Assembly: GCF_024295805.1 (NCBI RefSeq)
Contig: NZ_JANCLX010000015.1
Location: 121,378-185,377, forward strand
Direction: 5' to 3'
Source of the DNA: Streptomyces cucumeris
Lineage (GTDB): Bacteria; Actinomycetota; Actinomycetes; Streptomycetales; Streptomycetaceae
DNA length: 64,000 bases
The notes beneath the pieces were generated by a model. It searched no databases, was not told where the DNA came from, and saw only the letters and a list, made by a program, of their open reading frames with translations. Positions 16,290-27,116 of the stretch are shown here, in pieces; the stretch's first letter is position 1, and each line of letters starts with the position of its first letter. Both the position numbers and the translations under genes were made by a program.

Positions 16290-17567
16290 ATGCGACGTGG
16301 CATAGCGGCCACTGCGCTTGTCGCGGCCATGGCGCTCGCGGCGACCGCATGCGGCGGTGACGACGGTGACAACGGCGGCGGCAAGTCGGGCGGCAAGCTG
16401 TCCGGCACCGTGACCTACTGGGACACCTCGAACGAGGCCGAGAAGGGCACCTACAAGGAGCTCGCCCTCGGCTTCGAGAAGGAGCACCCCGGCGTCAAGG
16501 TCAACTACGTCAACGTCCCGTTCGGCGAGGCGCTGGCCAAGTTCAAGAACGCGGCGGGCTCCGGCGGCTCCGGCGCGCCCGACGTGCTGCGCACCGAGGT
16601 CGCCTGGACCCATGACCTGGCGAACATCGGCTATCTGGCCCCGCTGGACGGCACCGCGGCGCTCGACAAGGAGTCCGACTACCTGCCCAAGGCGGCCGCC
16701 GGTACCAAGTTCAAGGGCAAGACCTACGCGGTGCCGCAGGTGATCGACACCCTCGGTCTCTTCTACAACAAGAAGATGCTGGGGGACGCCGGGGTGGAGC
16801 CGCCCCGGAGCTGGACCGAGCTCAAGGCCGCCGCCAAGAAGATCAAGAAGAAGACCGGCAAGACCGGTCTGTACCTCCGCGGCGATGACGCCTACTGGTA
16901 CCTGCCCTTCATCTACGGCGAGGGCGGCGATCTGCTGGACACCAAGGCCAAGAAGGTCACCGTCGACGACGAGCCGGGTGTGAAGGCGTTCGCCGCCGCC
17001 CGGGACCTGGTCACCTCGGGGGCGGCGGAGACCGACGCCACCGACGGCTGGGAGAACATGCAGAACGCCATCAAGAACGGCGACGTCGCGATGACGGTCA
17101 ACGGGCCGTGGGCGATCGAGGACACCCTCGCGGGCAAGGCGTTCAAGGACAAGTCCAACCTCGGCGTGGTCCCGGTGCCGGCCGGCGGCGACGGCCAGGG
17201 CGCCCCGCAGGGCGGCCAGAACCTCACCGTCTACGCGGGCTCCAAGAACCTGGACGCCTCCTACGCCTTCGCCAAGTACATGAGCTCGGCGAAGGTGCAG
17301 GCCAAGACCACCGAGAAGCTGAGCCTGCTGCCCACCCGCACCTCCGTCTACCAGGACCCGAAGGTCGCGGCGAACGCCAATGTGAAGTTCTTCAAGGGCG
17401 CCGTGGACAAGGCCGTCGAGCGCCCCTGGATCCCCGAGGGCAACAGCCTCTTCCAGGCGATCCTGGTGCAGTTCCCCAACGTCCTGACCGGCAAGACCTC
17501 GCCCGAGAAGGCGGCGGGCGCCGTCGGCGACGCCTACCGCAAGCTCCTCAAGGGCGACTGGAAGTAA
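16290..17567 (+). CDS. malE: Maltose/maltodextrin ABC transporter substrate-binding lipoprotein
   Basis: 425-residue extracellular solute-binding protein, family 1. The ATG at 16290 follows GGAGG (16278-16282); a signal peptide ends in the lipobox LAATAC, so the mature protein is lipid-anchored. The mature part starts TVTYWDTSNEAEKGTY and shows MTVNGPWAIEDTLAGKAF, both typical of MalE. It is first in malE-malF-malG-aglA-malR and divergent from aglA copy 1, with operator repeats just upstream. Sugar specificity follows from the neighbouring alpha-glucosidases and MalR. Confidence 0.93.
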   Translation: MRRGIAATALVAAMALAATACGGDDGDNGGGKSGGKLSGTVTYWDTSNEAEKGTYKELALGFEKEHPGVKVNYVNVPFGEALAKFKNAAGSGGSGAPDVLRTEVAWTHDLANIGYLAPLDGTAALDKESDYLPKAAAGTKFKGKTYAVPQVIDTLGLFYNKKMLGDAGVEPPRSWTELKAAAKKIKKKTGKTGLYLRGDDAYWYLPFIYGEGGDLLDTKAKKVTVDDEPGVKAFAAARDLVTSGAAETDATDGWENMQNAIKNGDVAMTVNGPWAIEDTLAGKAFKDKSNLGVVPVPAGGDGQGAPQGGQNLTVYAGSKNLDASYAFAKYMSSAKVQAKTTEKLSLLPTRTSVYQDPKVAANANVKFFKGAVDKAVERPWIPEGNSLFQAILVQFPNVLTGKTSPEKAAGAVGDAYRKLLKGDWK

Positions 17568-17579
17568 GGACCGGCAACG

Positions 17580-18593
17580 ATGGCTGTCGACACCAGCCGG
17601 TCGGTGCGTCCGGCCGCGGGCGCCAAGGGCACCCGCGGCCGGGCCCGCGGGACCGGGGACACCCCGCCAGGCCGGATCCGCTCCGCGCTCTCCCGGCACT
17701 GGTACGCCTGGGCCATGGTCGCGCCCGTCGTGATCGTCATCGGGCTGATCATCGGCTATCCGCTGGTCCGCGGCGTCTATCTGTCGCTGACCGATGCCAA
17801 TGAGGCCAATGTCGAGCGCACCATCGGGGTCAACCACATCCCCGCCACCTACGAGAACGTGGGCCTGGACAACTTCCGGGCCATCCTGGAGGACGAGGTC
17901 TTCTGGGACCGGCTGAGCTGGACGGCCACCTGGACCCTGTCCTGCGTCATCGTCACCTTCGTACTCGGCCTCGGCCTCGCCGTCCTGCTCAACCGCCGGT
18001 TCGCGGGCCGCGCCGTCTACCGGTCGCTGCTGATCCTGCCCTGGGCGGTGCCCGCCTTCGTCTCCGTCTTCGCCTGGCGGCTGCTCTACAACGAGAAGAA
18101 CGGCATCCTCAACAAGGTGCTGGAGGGCGGTGGCATCGACGGGGTGCCCTGGCTGAACGACCCCACCATGGCCAAGGTCTCGGTGATCGCCGTGAACATC
18201 TGGCTCGGGGTGCCGTTCATGCTGGTGGCCCTGCTCGGCGGACTCCAGTCCATCCCCGGTGAGCTCTACGAGGCGGCCGAGATGGACGGTGCGAGCCCCT
18301 GGCAGCGGTTCCGCCACATCACCCTGCCCGGTCTGCGGTCGGTCAGCTCCACCGTGGTCCTGCTCTCCACCATCTGGACGTTCAACATGTTCGCGGTGAT
18401 CTACCTGCTCACCCGCGGCGGTCCGGGGGACAGCACCGAGATCCTGGTGACCTACGCCTACCGGCTCTCGTTCGTCAACAGTCCCCGAGATTTCGCGGGC
18501 GCCTCCGCCTGGGGCGTGCTGATCCTGGTCATCCTCATGCTCTTCGCGGTGGTCTACCGCCGTTCGCTCCGCAAGCAGGGAGAGGTCTGGTAG
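17580..18593 (+). CDS. malF: Maltose ABC transporter permease MalF
   Basis: 337-residue inner-membrane permease with six predicted helices after a Gly/Arg-rich cytosolic tail. The loop that docks the ATPase is visible as EAAEMDGASPWQRFRHITLP. It starts 12 bp after malE and ends two bases before malG, so the three are cotranslated. No ATPase gene is present in the cluster; Streptomyces use a shared MsiK ATPase encoded elsewhere, which probably serves this transporter too. Confidence 0.93.
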   Translation: MAVDTSRSVRPAAGAKGTRGRARGTGDTPPGRIRSALSRHWYAWAMVAPVVIVIGLIIGYPLVRGVYLSLTDANEANVERTIGVNHIPATYENVGLDNFRAILEDEVFWDRLSWTATWTLSCVIVTFVLGLGLAVLLNRRFAGRAVYRSLLILPWAVPAFVSVFAWRLLYNEKNGILNKVLEGGGIDGVPWLNDPTMAKVSVIAVNIWLGVPFMLVALLGGLQSIPGELYEAAEMDGASPWQRFRHITLPGLRSVSSTVVLLSTIWTFNMFAVIYLLTRGGPGDSTEILVTYAYRLSFVNSPRDFAGASAWGVLILVILMLFAVVYRRSLRKQGEVW

Positions 18594-18595
18594 CC

Positions 18596-19426
18596 ATGCG
18601 CGACCGCCGCCGCAGCCCGCTCGCCTCCGTCGGGCTGCACACCACCCTCGTCATCGCCTCCGCCGTGGCGGTCTTCCCGCCGCTGTGGCTGCTGGTGACC
18701 TCGTTCAAGCCGAAGAGCGAGGCGTTCGGCACCGATGTGGTGAAGAACCCCACGCTGGCCAACTACCAGCATGTGCTGAACGACACCGAGTTCCTGACCT
18801 GGTTCGGCAACTCGCTGTTCATCGTCGTCGTCACCACGGTCCTGGGCGTCTTCGTCGCGGCCACCACCGGCTATGCCGTCAGCCGCTTCCGGTTCCCCGG
18901 GATGCGCTCGCTGATGTGGCTGCTGCTGATCACACAGATGTTCCCGGTGGCCATCCTCATCGTGCCGCTCTACAACATCATGTCGACGCTGGGCTGGCTC
19001 AACCAGCCGATCTCGCTGATCGTCACCTACCTCACCGTGGCCGTGCCGTTCTGCGCCTGGATGATGAAGGGCTTCTTCGACACCATCCCGGTGGAGATCG
19101 ACGAATCGGGCCGGGTCGACGGCCTCAACCCGTTCGGCACCTTCTGGCGGCTGGTCGTCCCGCTGGCCAAGCCCGGCCTCGCGGTCACCGCCTTCTACAC
19201 CTTCATCACCGCCTGGGCCGAAGTGGCCTATGCCTCGGCTTTCATGACGGGCGAGGAGAACCTCACCCTCGCCTCGGGCCTCCAGACCTTCGTCAACCAG
19301 TACACCTCGGACTGGGGTTCGATGACCGCCGCCGCCGTCATGATCGCCATTCCGGCCGCCCTGGTCTTCTCCTGGGCCCAGCGCCATCTGGTGGCCGGTC
19401 TGACCGCCGGTGCCACCAAGTCCTGA
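18596..19426 (+). CDS. malG: Maltose ABC transporter permease MalG
   Basis: 276-residue permease partner of MalF with six hydrophobic segments. The coupling helix appears as EIDESGRVDGLNPFGTFWRLVVPL, a variant of the EAA loop (given here in full length of the loop only to residue limits: EIDESGRVDG...VVPL). It starts with ATG at 18596 directly after the malF stop. It completes the binding-protein-dependent importer and is followed after 51 bp by aglA copy 2. Confidence 0.92.
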   Translation: MRDRRRSPLASVGLHTTLVIASAVAVFPPLWLLVTSFKPKSEAFGTDVVKNPTLANYQHVLNDTEFLTWFGNSLFIVVVTTVLGVFVAATTGYAVSRFRFPGMRSLMWLLLITQMFPVAILIVPLYNIMSTLGWLNQPISLIVTYLTVAVPFCAWMMKGFFDTIPVEIDESGRVDGLNPFGTFWRLVVPLAKPGLAVTAFYTFITAWAEVAYASAFMTGEENLTLASGLQTFVNQYTSDWGSMTAAAVMIAIPAALVFSWAQRHLVAGLTAGATKS

Positions 19427-19477
19427 CCCGCGCGACCGACGTGCGAACCGACTCTTTTCGATGAATCCAAGGACGAC

Positions 19478-21172
19478 ATGACGCAGTACCTCGCCGACCC
19501 CTCGGCCGCCACGGCACCGGAGTCCCCCGGGACTCCCGGCCGCCCCGGATGGTGGCGCGACGCGGTGATCTACCAGGTCTATCCGCGGAGCTTCGCCGAC
19601 GGCAACGGCGACGGCATGGGCGACCTCCAGGGCGTCCGCGCCCGGCTGCCCCATCTGAAGGCACTGGGCGTGGACGCGGTCTGGCTCAGCCCCTTCTACG
19701 CCTCCCCGCAGGCCGACGCCGGATACGACGTCGCCGACTACCGGGCCATCGACCCGATGTTCGGCACCCTGCACGACGCCGACGCGGTGATCCGTGACGC
19801 CCATGAGCTGGGTCTGCGGATCATCGTCGACCTGGTCCCCAACCACTGCTCCGACCAGCACCTCTGGTTCCGCAAGGCGCTGGCGGAGGGCCCCGGCTCC
19901 CCGCTGCGCGCGCGGTTCCACTTCCGCCCCGGACAGGGCCCGGACGGCGAACTCCCGCCCAACGACTGGGAATCGATCTTCGGCGGGCCCGCCTGGACCC
20001 GCACCGAGAACCCCGACGGCACCCCCGGCGAGTGGTACCTGCACCTCTTCGCCGCCGAGCAGCCCGACTTCAACTGGGACCACCCGGCCGTAAGGGACGA
20101 GTTCCGCTCGGTACTGCGGTTCTGGCTGGACCTCGGTGTCGACGGCTTCCGCATCGATGTGGCCCACGGTCTGGTCAAGGCGGCGGGACTGCCCGACCTC
20201 GGCCGCGCCGGACAGCTCAAGCTGCTGGGCAACGACGTACTGCCGTTCTTCGACCAGGACGGGGTGCACGCCATCTACCGGAGCTGGCGCACCGTCCTGG
20301 AGGAGTACCCCGGTGAGCGCATCGGGGTCGCCGAGGCGTGGACCCCCACCACCGAGCGCACCGCGCGCTACGTCCGCCCCGACGAGCTGCACCAGGCGTT
20401 CAACTTCCACTTCCTGGGCGCCGAGTGGGACGCGGAGCGGCTGCGCGAGGTCATCGACGATTCCCTGGACGCGATGCGGCCGGTGGGCGCCCCCACCACC
20501 TGGGTGCTCTCCAACCACGACGTGGTCCGGCACACCACCCGCTACGCCGACGGCGACCCCGCGCGCGGACTGCGCCGGGCCCGTGCCGCGACCCTGCTGA
20601 TGCTGGCGCTGCCCGGCTCCGCCTATCTCTACCAGGGCGAGGAGCTGGGCCTTCCGGAGGTCACCGACCTTCCCGACGGGGCGCGCCAGGACCCCGCGTT
20701 CTTCCGCACCTCCGCCGACGGGCAGACCGGGCAGGACGGCTTGCGGGACGGCTGCCGGGTACCGATCCCGTGGGCGGGCACCGAGGCCCCGTATGGCTTC
20801 GGCCCCCGTGCGGGCGGGCCGAGCTGGCTGCCCCAGCCCGAGAGCTGGGCCGGGCTCAGCGTCGAGGCCCAGACCGGACGTCCGGGCTCCACGCTGGAGC
20901 TGTACCGCGAGGCGCTCACCGTGCGCCGGGCTCATCCGGCGCTCGGTGCGGGGGAGTCGGTGGAATGGCTGGCGGCACCCGACGGGGTGCTGGCCTTCCG
21001 CCGCCGGGCGGGCGGTGACGGCCCGGACTTCGTCTGCACGGTCAACACCACCGGTGAGCCGGTCGCGCTGGCCGCTCCGGGCCGGGCGCTGCTGGTCAGC
21101 GACGGGGAGCTGCCGCGCGGCGAGGGCGAGGTCACCCAGGCCCCCGACACGGCGGTCTGGTGGGCGGTGTGA
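19478..21172 (+). CDS. aglA: Alpha-glucosidase AglA, copy 2 (GH13)
   Basis: 564-residue cytosolic GH13 enzyme, closely related to copy 1 along its whole length. Regions I-IV are DLVPNHCSDQH, DGFRIDVAHG, GVAEAW and LSNHDVVR, with catalytic Asp, Glu and Asp kept. The ATG at 19478 follows CCAAGGACGAC. It sits downstream of malG in the position of the S. coelicolor aglA gene and its stop overlaps the GTG of malR copy 2. It lacks the expanded GQD repeat of copy 1 and has an extra segment near GPRAGGPSW. It would cleave sugars entering through MalEFG. Confidence 0.92.
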   Translation: MTQYLADPSAATAPESPGTPGRPGWWRDAVIYQVYPRSFADGNGDGMGDLQGVRARLPHLKALGVDAVWLSPFYASPQADAGYDVADYRAIDPMFGTLHDADAVIRDAHELGLRIIVDLVPNHCSDQHLWFRKALAEGPGSPLRARFHFRPGQGPDGELPPNDWESIFGGPAWTRTENPDGTPGEWYLHLFAAEQPDFNWDHPAVRDEFRSVLRFWLDLGVDGFRIDVAHGLVKAAGLPDLGRAGQLKLLGNDVLPFFDQDGVHAIYRSWRTVLEEYPGERIGVAEAWTPTTERTARYVRPDELHQAFNFHFLGAEWDAERLREVIDDSLDAMRPVGAPTTWVLSNHDVVRHTTRYADGDPARGLRRARAATLLMLALPGSAYLYQGEELGLPEVTDLPDGARQDPAFFRTSADGQTGQDGLRDGCRVPIPWAGTEAPYGFGPRAGGPSWLPQPESWAGLSVEAQTGRPGSTLELYREALTVRRAHPALGAGESVEWLAAPDGVLAFRRRAGGDGPDFVCTVNTTGEPVALAAPGRALLVSDGELPRGEGEVTQAPDTAVWWAV

Positions 21173-22203
21173 GCGCGCCCCTGCCGCCCCGGCTCGCCGA
21201 CATCGCCGTCCAGGCACAGGTCAGCGAGGCCACCGTCAGCCGGGTGCTCAACAGCAGGACGGGGGTCGCGGACGCCACCCGGCAGCGGGTGCTCGCGGCC
21301 CTCGACGTCCTCGGCTACGAACGGCCGGTGCGGCTGCGGCGGCGCAGCGCCGGGCTGGTGGGCCTGGTGATCCCCGAGCTCATCAACCCGATCTTCCCCG
21401 CCTTCGCGCAGGTCATCGAACAGGTGCTGGCCGGACACGGCTACACCCCGATCCTGTGCACCCAGATGCCCGGCGGCGCCACCGAGGACGAACTGGTGGA
21501 GCAGTTGGAGGAGCGCGATGTGGTCGGCATCGTCTTCATGTCCGGACAGCACTCCGACACCACCGCCGATCCGGCCACCTATCTGCGGCTGGCCGAACGC
21601 CGGGTGCCGTTCGTGCTCATCAATGGCTACCACGAGGGCATCCGGGCGCCGTTCGTCTCCCCCGACGACCGGTCGGCGGCGCGGATGGCGGTGAACCACC
21701 TCGCCGCCCTCGGGCATGAGCGGATCGGGCTCGCGGTGGGGCCCGCGCGCTACGTTCCGGCGCGGCGCAAGGTCGAGGGGTTCACCGCGGCGATGGGCGA
21801 GGTCTTCGGCCTGCGCCCCGCCGAGGCCGGGGAGCTGGTCCGGCACACCCTGTTCAGCGTCGAGGGCGGACAGGTGGCCGCGGCCGCGCTGCTGGACCAG
21901 GGCTGTACGGGCTTCGTCTGCGGCAGCGACCTGATGGCGCTGGGGGTGATCCGGGAGGCGTCCCGGCGCGGTCTGAGCGTCCCTGGGGACGTCTCGGTGG
22001 TCGGCTTCGACGACTCCCCGCTGATCGCCTTCACCGATCCGCCGCTGACGACGGTCCGTCAGCCGGTGCAGTCGATGGCCACCGCGGCGGTGGGCGCGCT
22101 GCTCGAGGAGCTCGCCGGGAACCCGGTGCAGTGCACCGAGTTCGTCTTCCAGCCCGATCTGGTGGTGCGCGGATCCACCGCGCAGGTCCGCCGCGGCGGT
22201 TGA
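21169..22203 (+). CDS. malR: LacI-family regulator MalR, copy 2
   Basis: 344-residue LacI-type repressor, highly similar to copy 1: both have the ERPVRLRRRSAGLVGL linker, GGxTEDEL stretch and GFDDSPLIAFTDPPLTT near the end. The GTG at 21169 overlaps the aglA copy 2 stop as GTGA, so translation is coupled, and it puts the HTH (RLADIAVQAQVSEATV) at residues 7-22. Encoded as last gene of the transport operon, it would autoregulate negatively. Different effector-pocket residues between the copies could give different inducers; this cannot be judged by eye. Confidence 0.88.
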   Translation: MSAPLPPRLADIAVQAQVSEATVSRVLNSRTGVADATRQRVLAALDVLGYERPVRLRRRSAGLVGLVIPELINPIFPAFAQVIEQVLAGHGYTPILCTQMPGGATEDELVEQLEERDVVGIVFMSGQHSDTTADPATYLRLAERRVPFVLINGYHEGIRAPFVSPDDRSAARMAVNHLAALGHERIGLAVGPARYVPARRKVEGFTAAMGEVFGLRPAEAGELVRHTLFSVEGGQVAAAALLDQGCTGFVCGSDLMALGVIREASRRGLSVPGDVSVVGFDDSPLIAFTDPPLTTVRQPVQSMATAAVGALLEELAGNPVQCTEFVFQPDLVVRGSTAQVRRGG

Positions 22204-22350
22204 CCCCGCGGGGCGGCTGACCGGGGGACACCTAGATCCAAACGACACGGCCTGGGGGAGATGACCGGCCCGACCGGCCGGGCGCGTGGGGCCCGCGCAC
22301 GGGCCCCCGGCCGGCCGGACCGGAGACGTGCCTGAACGTAACACCGCCGC

Positions 22351-22375
22351 AATCGCTTGCGAAAGGTCTTGCAAG
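22351..22375. promoter_or_regulatory. MalR-type operator before the pullulanase gene
   Basis: GCTTGCG (22355-22361) and the perfect CTTGCAAG (22368-22375) lie 44-68 bp before the pullulanase start and match the repeats at the malE promoter. This places the pullulanase in the same regulon. Confidence 0.7.
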
Positions 22376-22418
22376 AAGGAATCGTCCGCGCCCCGGACCA
22401 CGAAGGAGTCCCCACCCC

Positions 22419-25052
<2,634 letters not shown>

Positions 25053-25064
25053 CCCGCCGGGCGC

Positions 25065-25107
25065 GACGGGGACCGGCTCAGCGCAGGGAGTCGAGCCGGT
25101 CCCCGTC
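25065..25107. terminator. Hairpin at the convergent pulA/membrane protein ends
   Basis: GACGGGGACCGGCTC pairs with GAGCCGGTCCCCGTC across a 13-nt loop. The right arm codes for the C-terminus of the minus-strand gene. It can stop transcription from both sides. Confidence 0.75.
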
Positions 25108-27027
25108 GGCCAGCCGGGCCTTGAGGTCGGCGTGCGCCCCGGCCGTGGCGGGCAGGGTCAGCTCCCGGCCCCAGGCCCGGCCCCGGACCCCGCCGCTCGC
25201 CGCGATCGAGGTCACCTGACGGCTGCCCGCCGCCAGCAGGTACCACCGCCCGGACTGCGACTTCCACAGCACCCCGGCCAGCACCCGCGGCTCGCGCGGA
25301 CCGCACGCCGGGGAGTCGTCGGCGCTCGCCGCCACGGCGCCCTCGGCGCCCCGCCGCACGCCCCAAGGCTGGAACTGGGCCAGCACCCGGCTGCCCCGGC
25401 CCCGCCAGGTCTCCGCCCGGGTGCACAGCCACGCCGCCCGGCCGCCCGCCTCGGGCAGCGACTGGGCCGCGAACCGCCAGGTGTTCACCCGGCGCACGCC
25501 CCGGGCCTGCATCACCGGCAGCCGGCAGGCGGTCCGCGCCCAGCTCATCCGCGCCGCGCGCCCCGCCACATCACGCGGTGTCCGCGCTCCCGGCGGGCCG
25601 TAGGTCAGCCGTGCCGGGGAGAGCTCACCGAGGTCGACCACCAGCCGCGAACCCAGTTGCAGCGCGGGCCAGCCACGGCACGGCCGAAGCTGCGGCATCG
25701 TCCGCACCGGATCGGTCACCCCGTCCGGGGCGCGGTGCACCGGACGCGCCGGCTGCGCCGGGTGCAGCAGGTCCCGGACCGCGGCCCGGCGCACCCACGG
25801 GGCCGTCAGATAGCGCACATTGCCGTCCGTACGGGTCAGCACCAGCGCCGTGGAGTCGGCCGCGTCCGCGGCGTCCAGCCGGGCCAGGTCCAGCGCCACC
25901 GCACCGCCGTCGGCGCCGTCCGCCTCCGCGTACCGCGCGATCCGCAGCCCGTCGTAGAGCAGCACCACCGCCGCCTGGTCCACCTCGCCCGCGAAGAGGA
26001 GCTGCGGCGGCCCGGACGGCGGCCCGGACTGCGTACCCGCCGTGGTCGAGACCCGCACCGAACGGCCGGGCCGCGCCCAGACCGCCAGCGCGCGGCGCAG
26101 CAGCGCGGTGTCGTCCGTGCGCTCACCGCGCGCGGGCCACACCGAGAAGTCCACCCGGCTCGCGGTGCGCCACGCGTCCGGCGTCGCACGGGTCAGCCGG
26201 TCCGGATCCAGGGCCCGTTCGGCGGCGGGGTTACGGGCGTACGAGGGGGCCGCGGCGCCGCCCGGCCCCCAGCCGTCGCCCGGCATCCCCAGCAGGGTGC
26301 CGCACACCACCAGCGCCACCACGGCCACCAGCAGCGCCCGTAGATGCTGACGGCGGCGCATCAGATCGGTCGGCCGCGCCTGGAGCGAACATGCGTCGAA
26401 CTCGGCCGACTCCAGCGGTGATCCGTCCCGGCTGCCCGCGGGCTCCGGTACGGCGTCCGCCTCGGCGAGCGCGCTCCGCGCGTCGTCGACCCCGGCGGTC
26501 TGGAGCAGTTTGCGCACCTCGCGGTCCTCCAGCCGCTCCAGCTCGCGCAGCACGTACGCGGCGCGGCCGGGGCCGGAGAGTTCGGACAGCGCCTGGTCCA
26601 GGGCGAGTTCATCGGCGCCGCCGGAACGCGGGAACAGCCGCAGCCCGAACACCTGCGGCAGCGGCGGCGGAATCCGCCACCAGCGGCGCGGCCCGGCGGC
26701 CCGCAGCGCGGTGCGCAGCACCCGCAGCCGTACATAGGCGTAGCCCGCGTCGGCCGCCGCGCCCTTCGTCCCGCGCTGCCACGGCAGTTCGACATCGGGA
26801 CGCGGATCCTGCCCGGCGCTGCCGGAGCGGTTGCGGGGCAGCGCGCGCTGCGCCAGCGCATGCGCGGCCAGCACCCGCCGGGTGCGTCCCATACCGGGCG
26901 GCAGGATCAGATATCCCAGCCGCACCAGCCGCGGGTAGTGCTCGACGATGGCGGCCTCGGCCTGCTCGACGTCGATCGGGCCGGTGGTGTCGTCGTCGAG
27001 GGTGGCTGTCGCCTGGTGCTGTTCCAC
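25078..27027 (-). CDS. Sigma-factor-like membrane protein of unknown function
   Basis: 649-residue protein conserved, as far as I recall, among streptomycetes. Residues 1-190 resemble an ECF-type sigma or sigma-like module (AEAAIVEHYPRLVRLGYLIL... and DQALSELSGPGRAAYVLRELERLEDREV...), but the second part lacks an obvious promoter-recognition helix. One transmembrane helix follows at about 229-248 (LRALLVAVVALVVCGTLLG), and about 400 residues would then be outside, with a PPQLLFAGEVDQAAVVLLYDG core. The combination suggests a signalling or anti-sigma-type membrane protein. No partner gene is evident. Start ATG 27027. Confidence 0.65.
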   Translation of the reverse strand: MEQHQATATLDDDTTGPIDVEQAEAAIVEHYPRLVRLGYLILPPGMGRTRRVLAAHALAQRALPRNRSGSAGQDPRPDVELPWQRGTKGAAADAGYAYVRLRVLRTALRAAGPRRWWRIPPPLPQVFGLRLFPRSGGADELALDQALSELSGPGRAAYVLRELERLEDREVRKLLQTAGVDDARSALAEADAVPEPAGSRDGSPLESAEFDACSLQARPTDLMRRRQHLRALLVAVVALVVCGTLLGMPGDGWGPGGAAAPSYARNPAAERALDPDRLTRATPDAWRTASRVDFSVWPARGERTDDTALLRRALAVWARPGRSVRVSTTAGTQSGPPSGPPQLLFAGEVDQAAVVLLYDGLRIARYAEADGADGGAVALDLARLDAADAADSTALVLTRTDGNVRYLTAPWVRRAAVRDLLHPAQPARPVHRAPDGVTDPVRTMPQLRPCRGWPALQLGSRLVVDLGELSPARLTYGPPGARTPRDVAGRAARMSWARTACRLPVMQARGVRRVNTWRFAAQSLPEAGGRAAWLCTRAETWRGRGSRVLAQFQPWGVRRGAEGAVAASADDSPACGPREPRVLAGVLWKSQSGRWYLLAAGSRQVTSIAASGGVRGRAWGRELTLPATAGAHADLKARLADGDRLDSLR

Positions 27028-27066
27028 GTCTCACAGAACGAGTGGCGGGGCGGGTTGGTCACCTCA

Positions 27067-27101
27067 CCGGCCCCGCGGCGGTCATCCCGCCGCGGGGCCG
27101 G
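27067..27101 (-). terminator. Terminator after the GH89 gene
   Basis: CCGGCCCCGCGGCGG-TCATC-CCGCCGCGGGGCCGG is a perfect 15-bp stem 16 bp past the GH89 stop codon. Confidence 0.85.
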
Positions 27102-27116
27102 CCGACCGGACCGGGC

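Noticed and set aside
14374..16350. aglA copy 1 start upstream of 16035
   Set aside because: The extra 105 residues read through the operator region and show no homology to copy 2.
18554..21217. 887-residue open frame antisense to malG/aglA copy 2
   Set aside because: Shadow of strongly supported genes; low-complexity composition and no start context.
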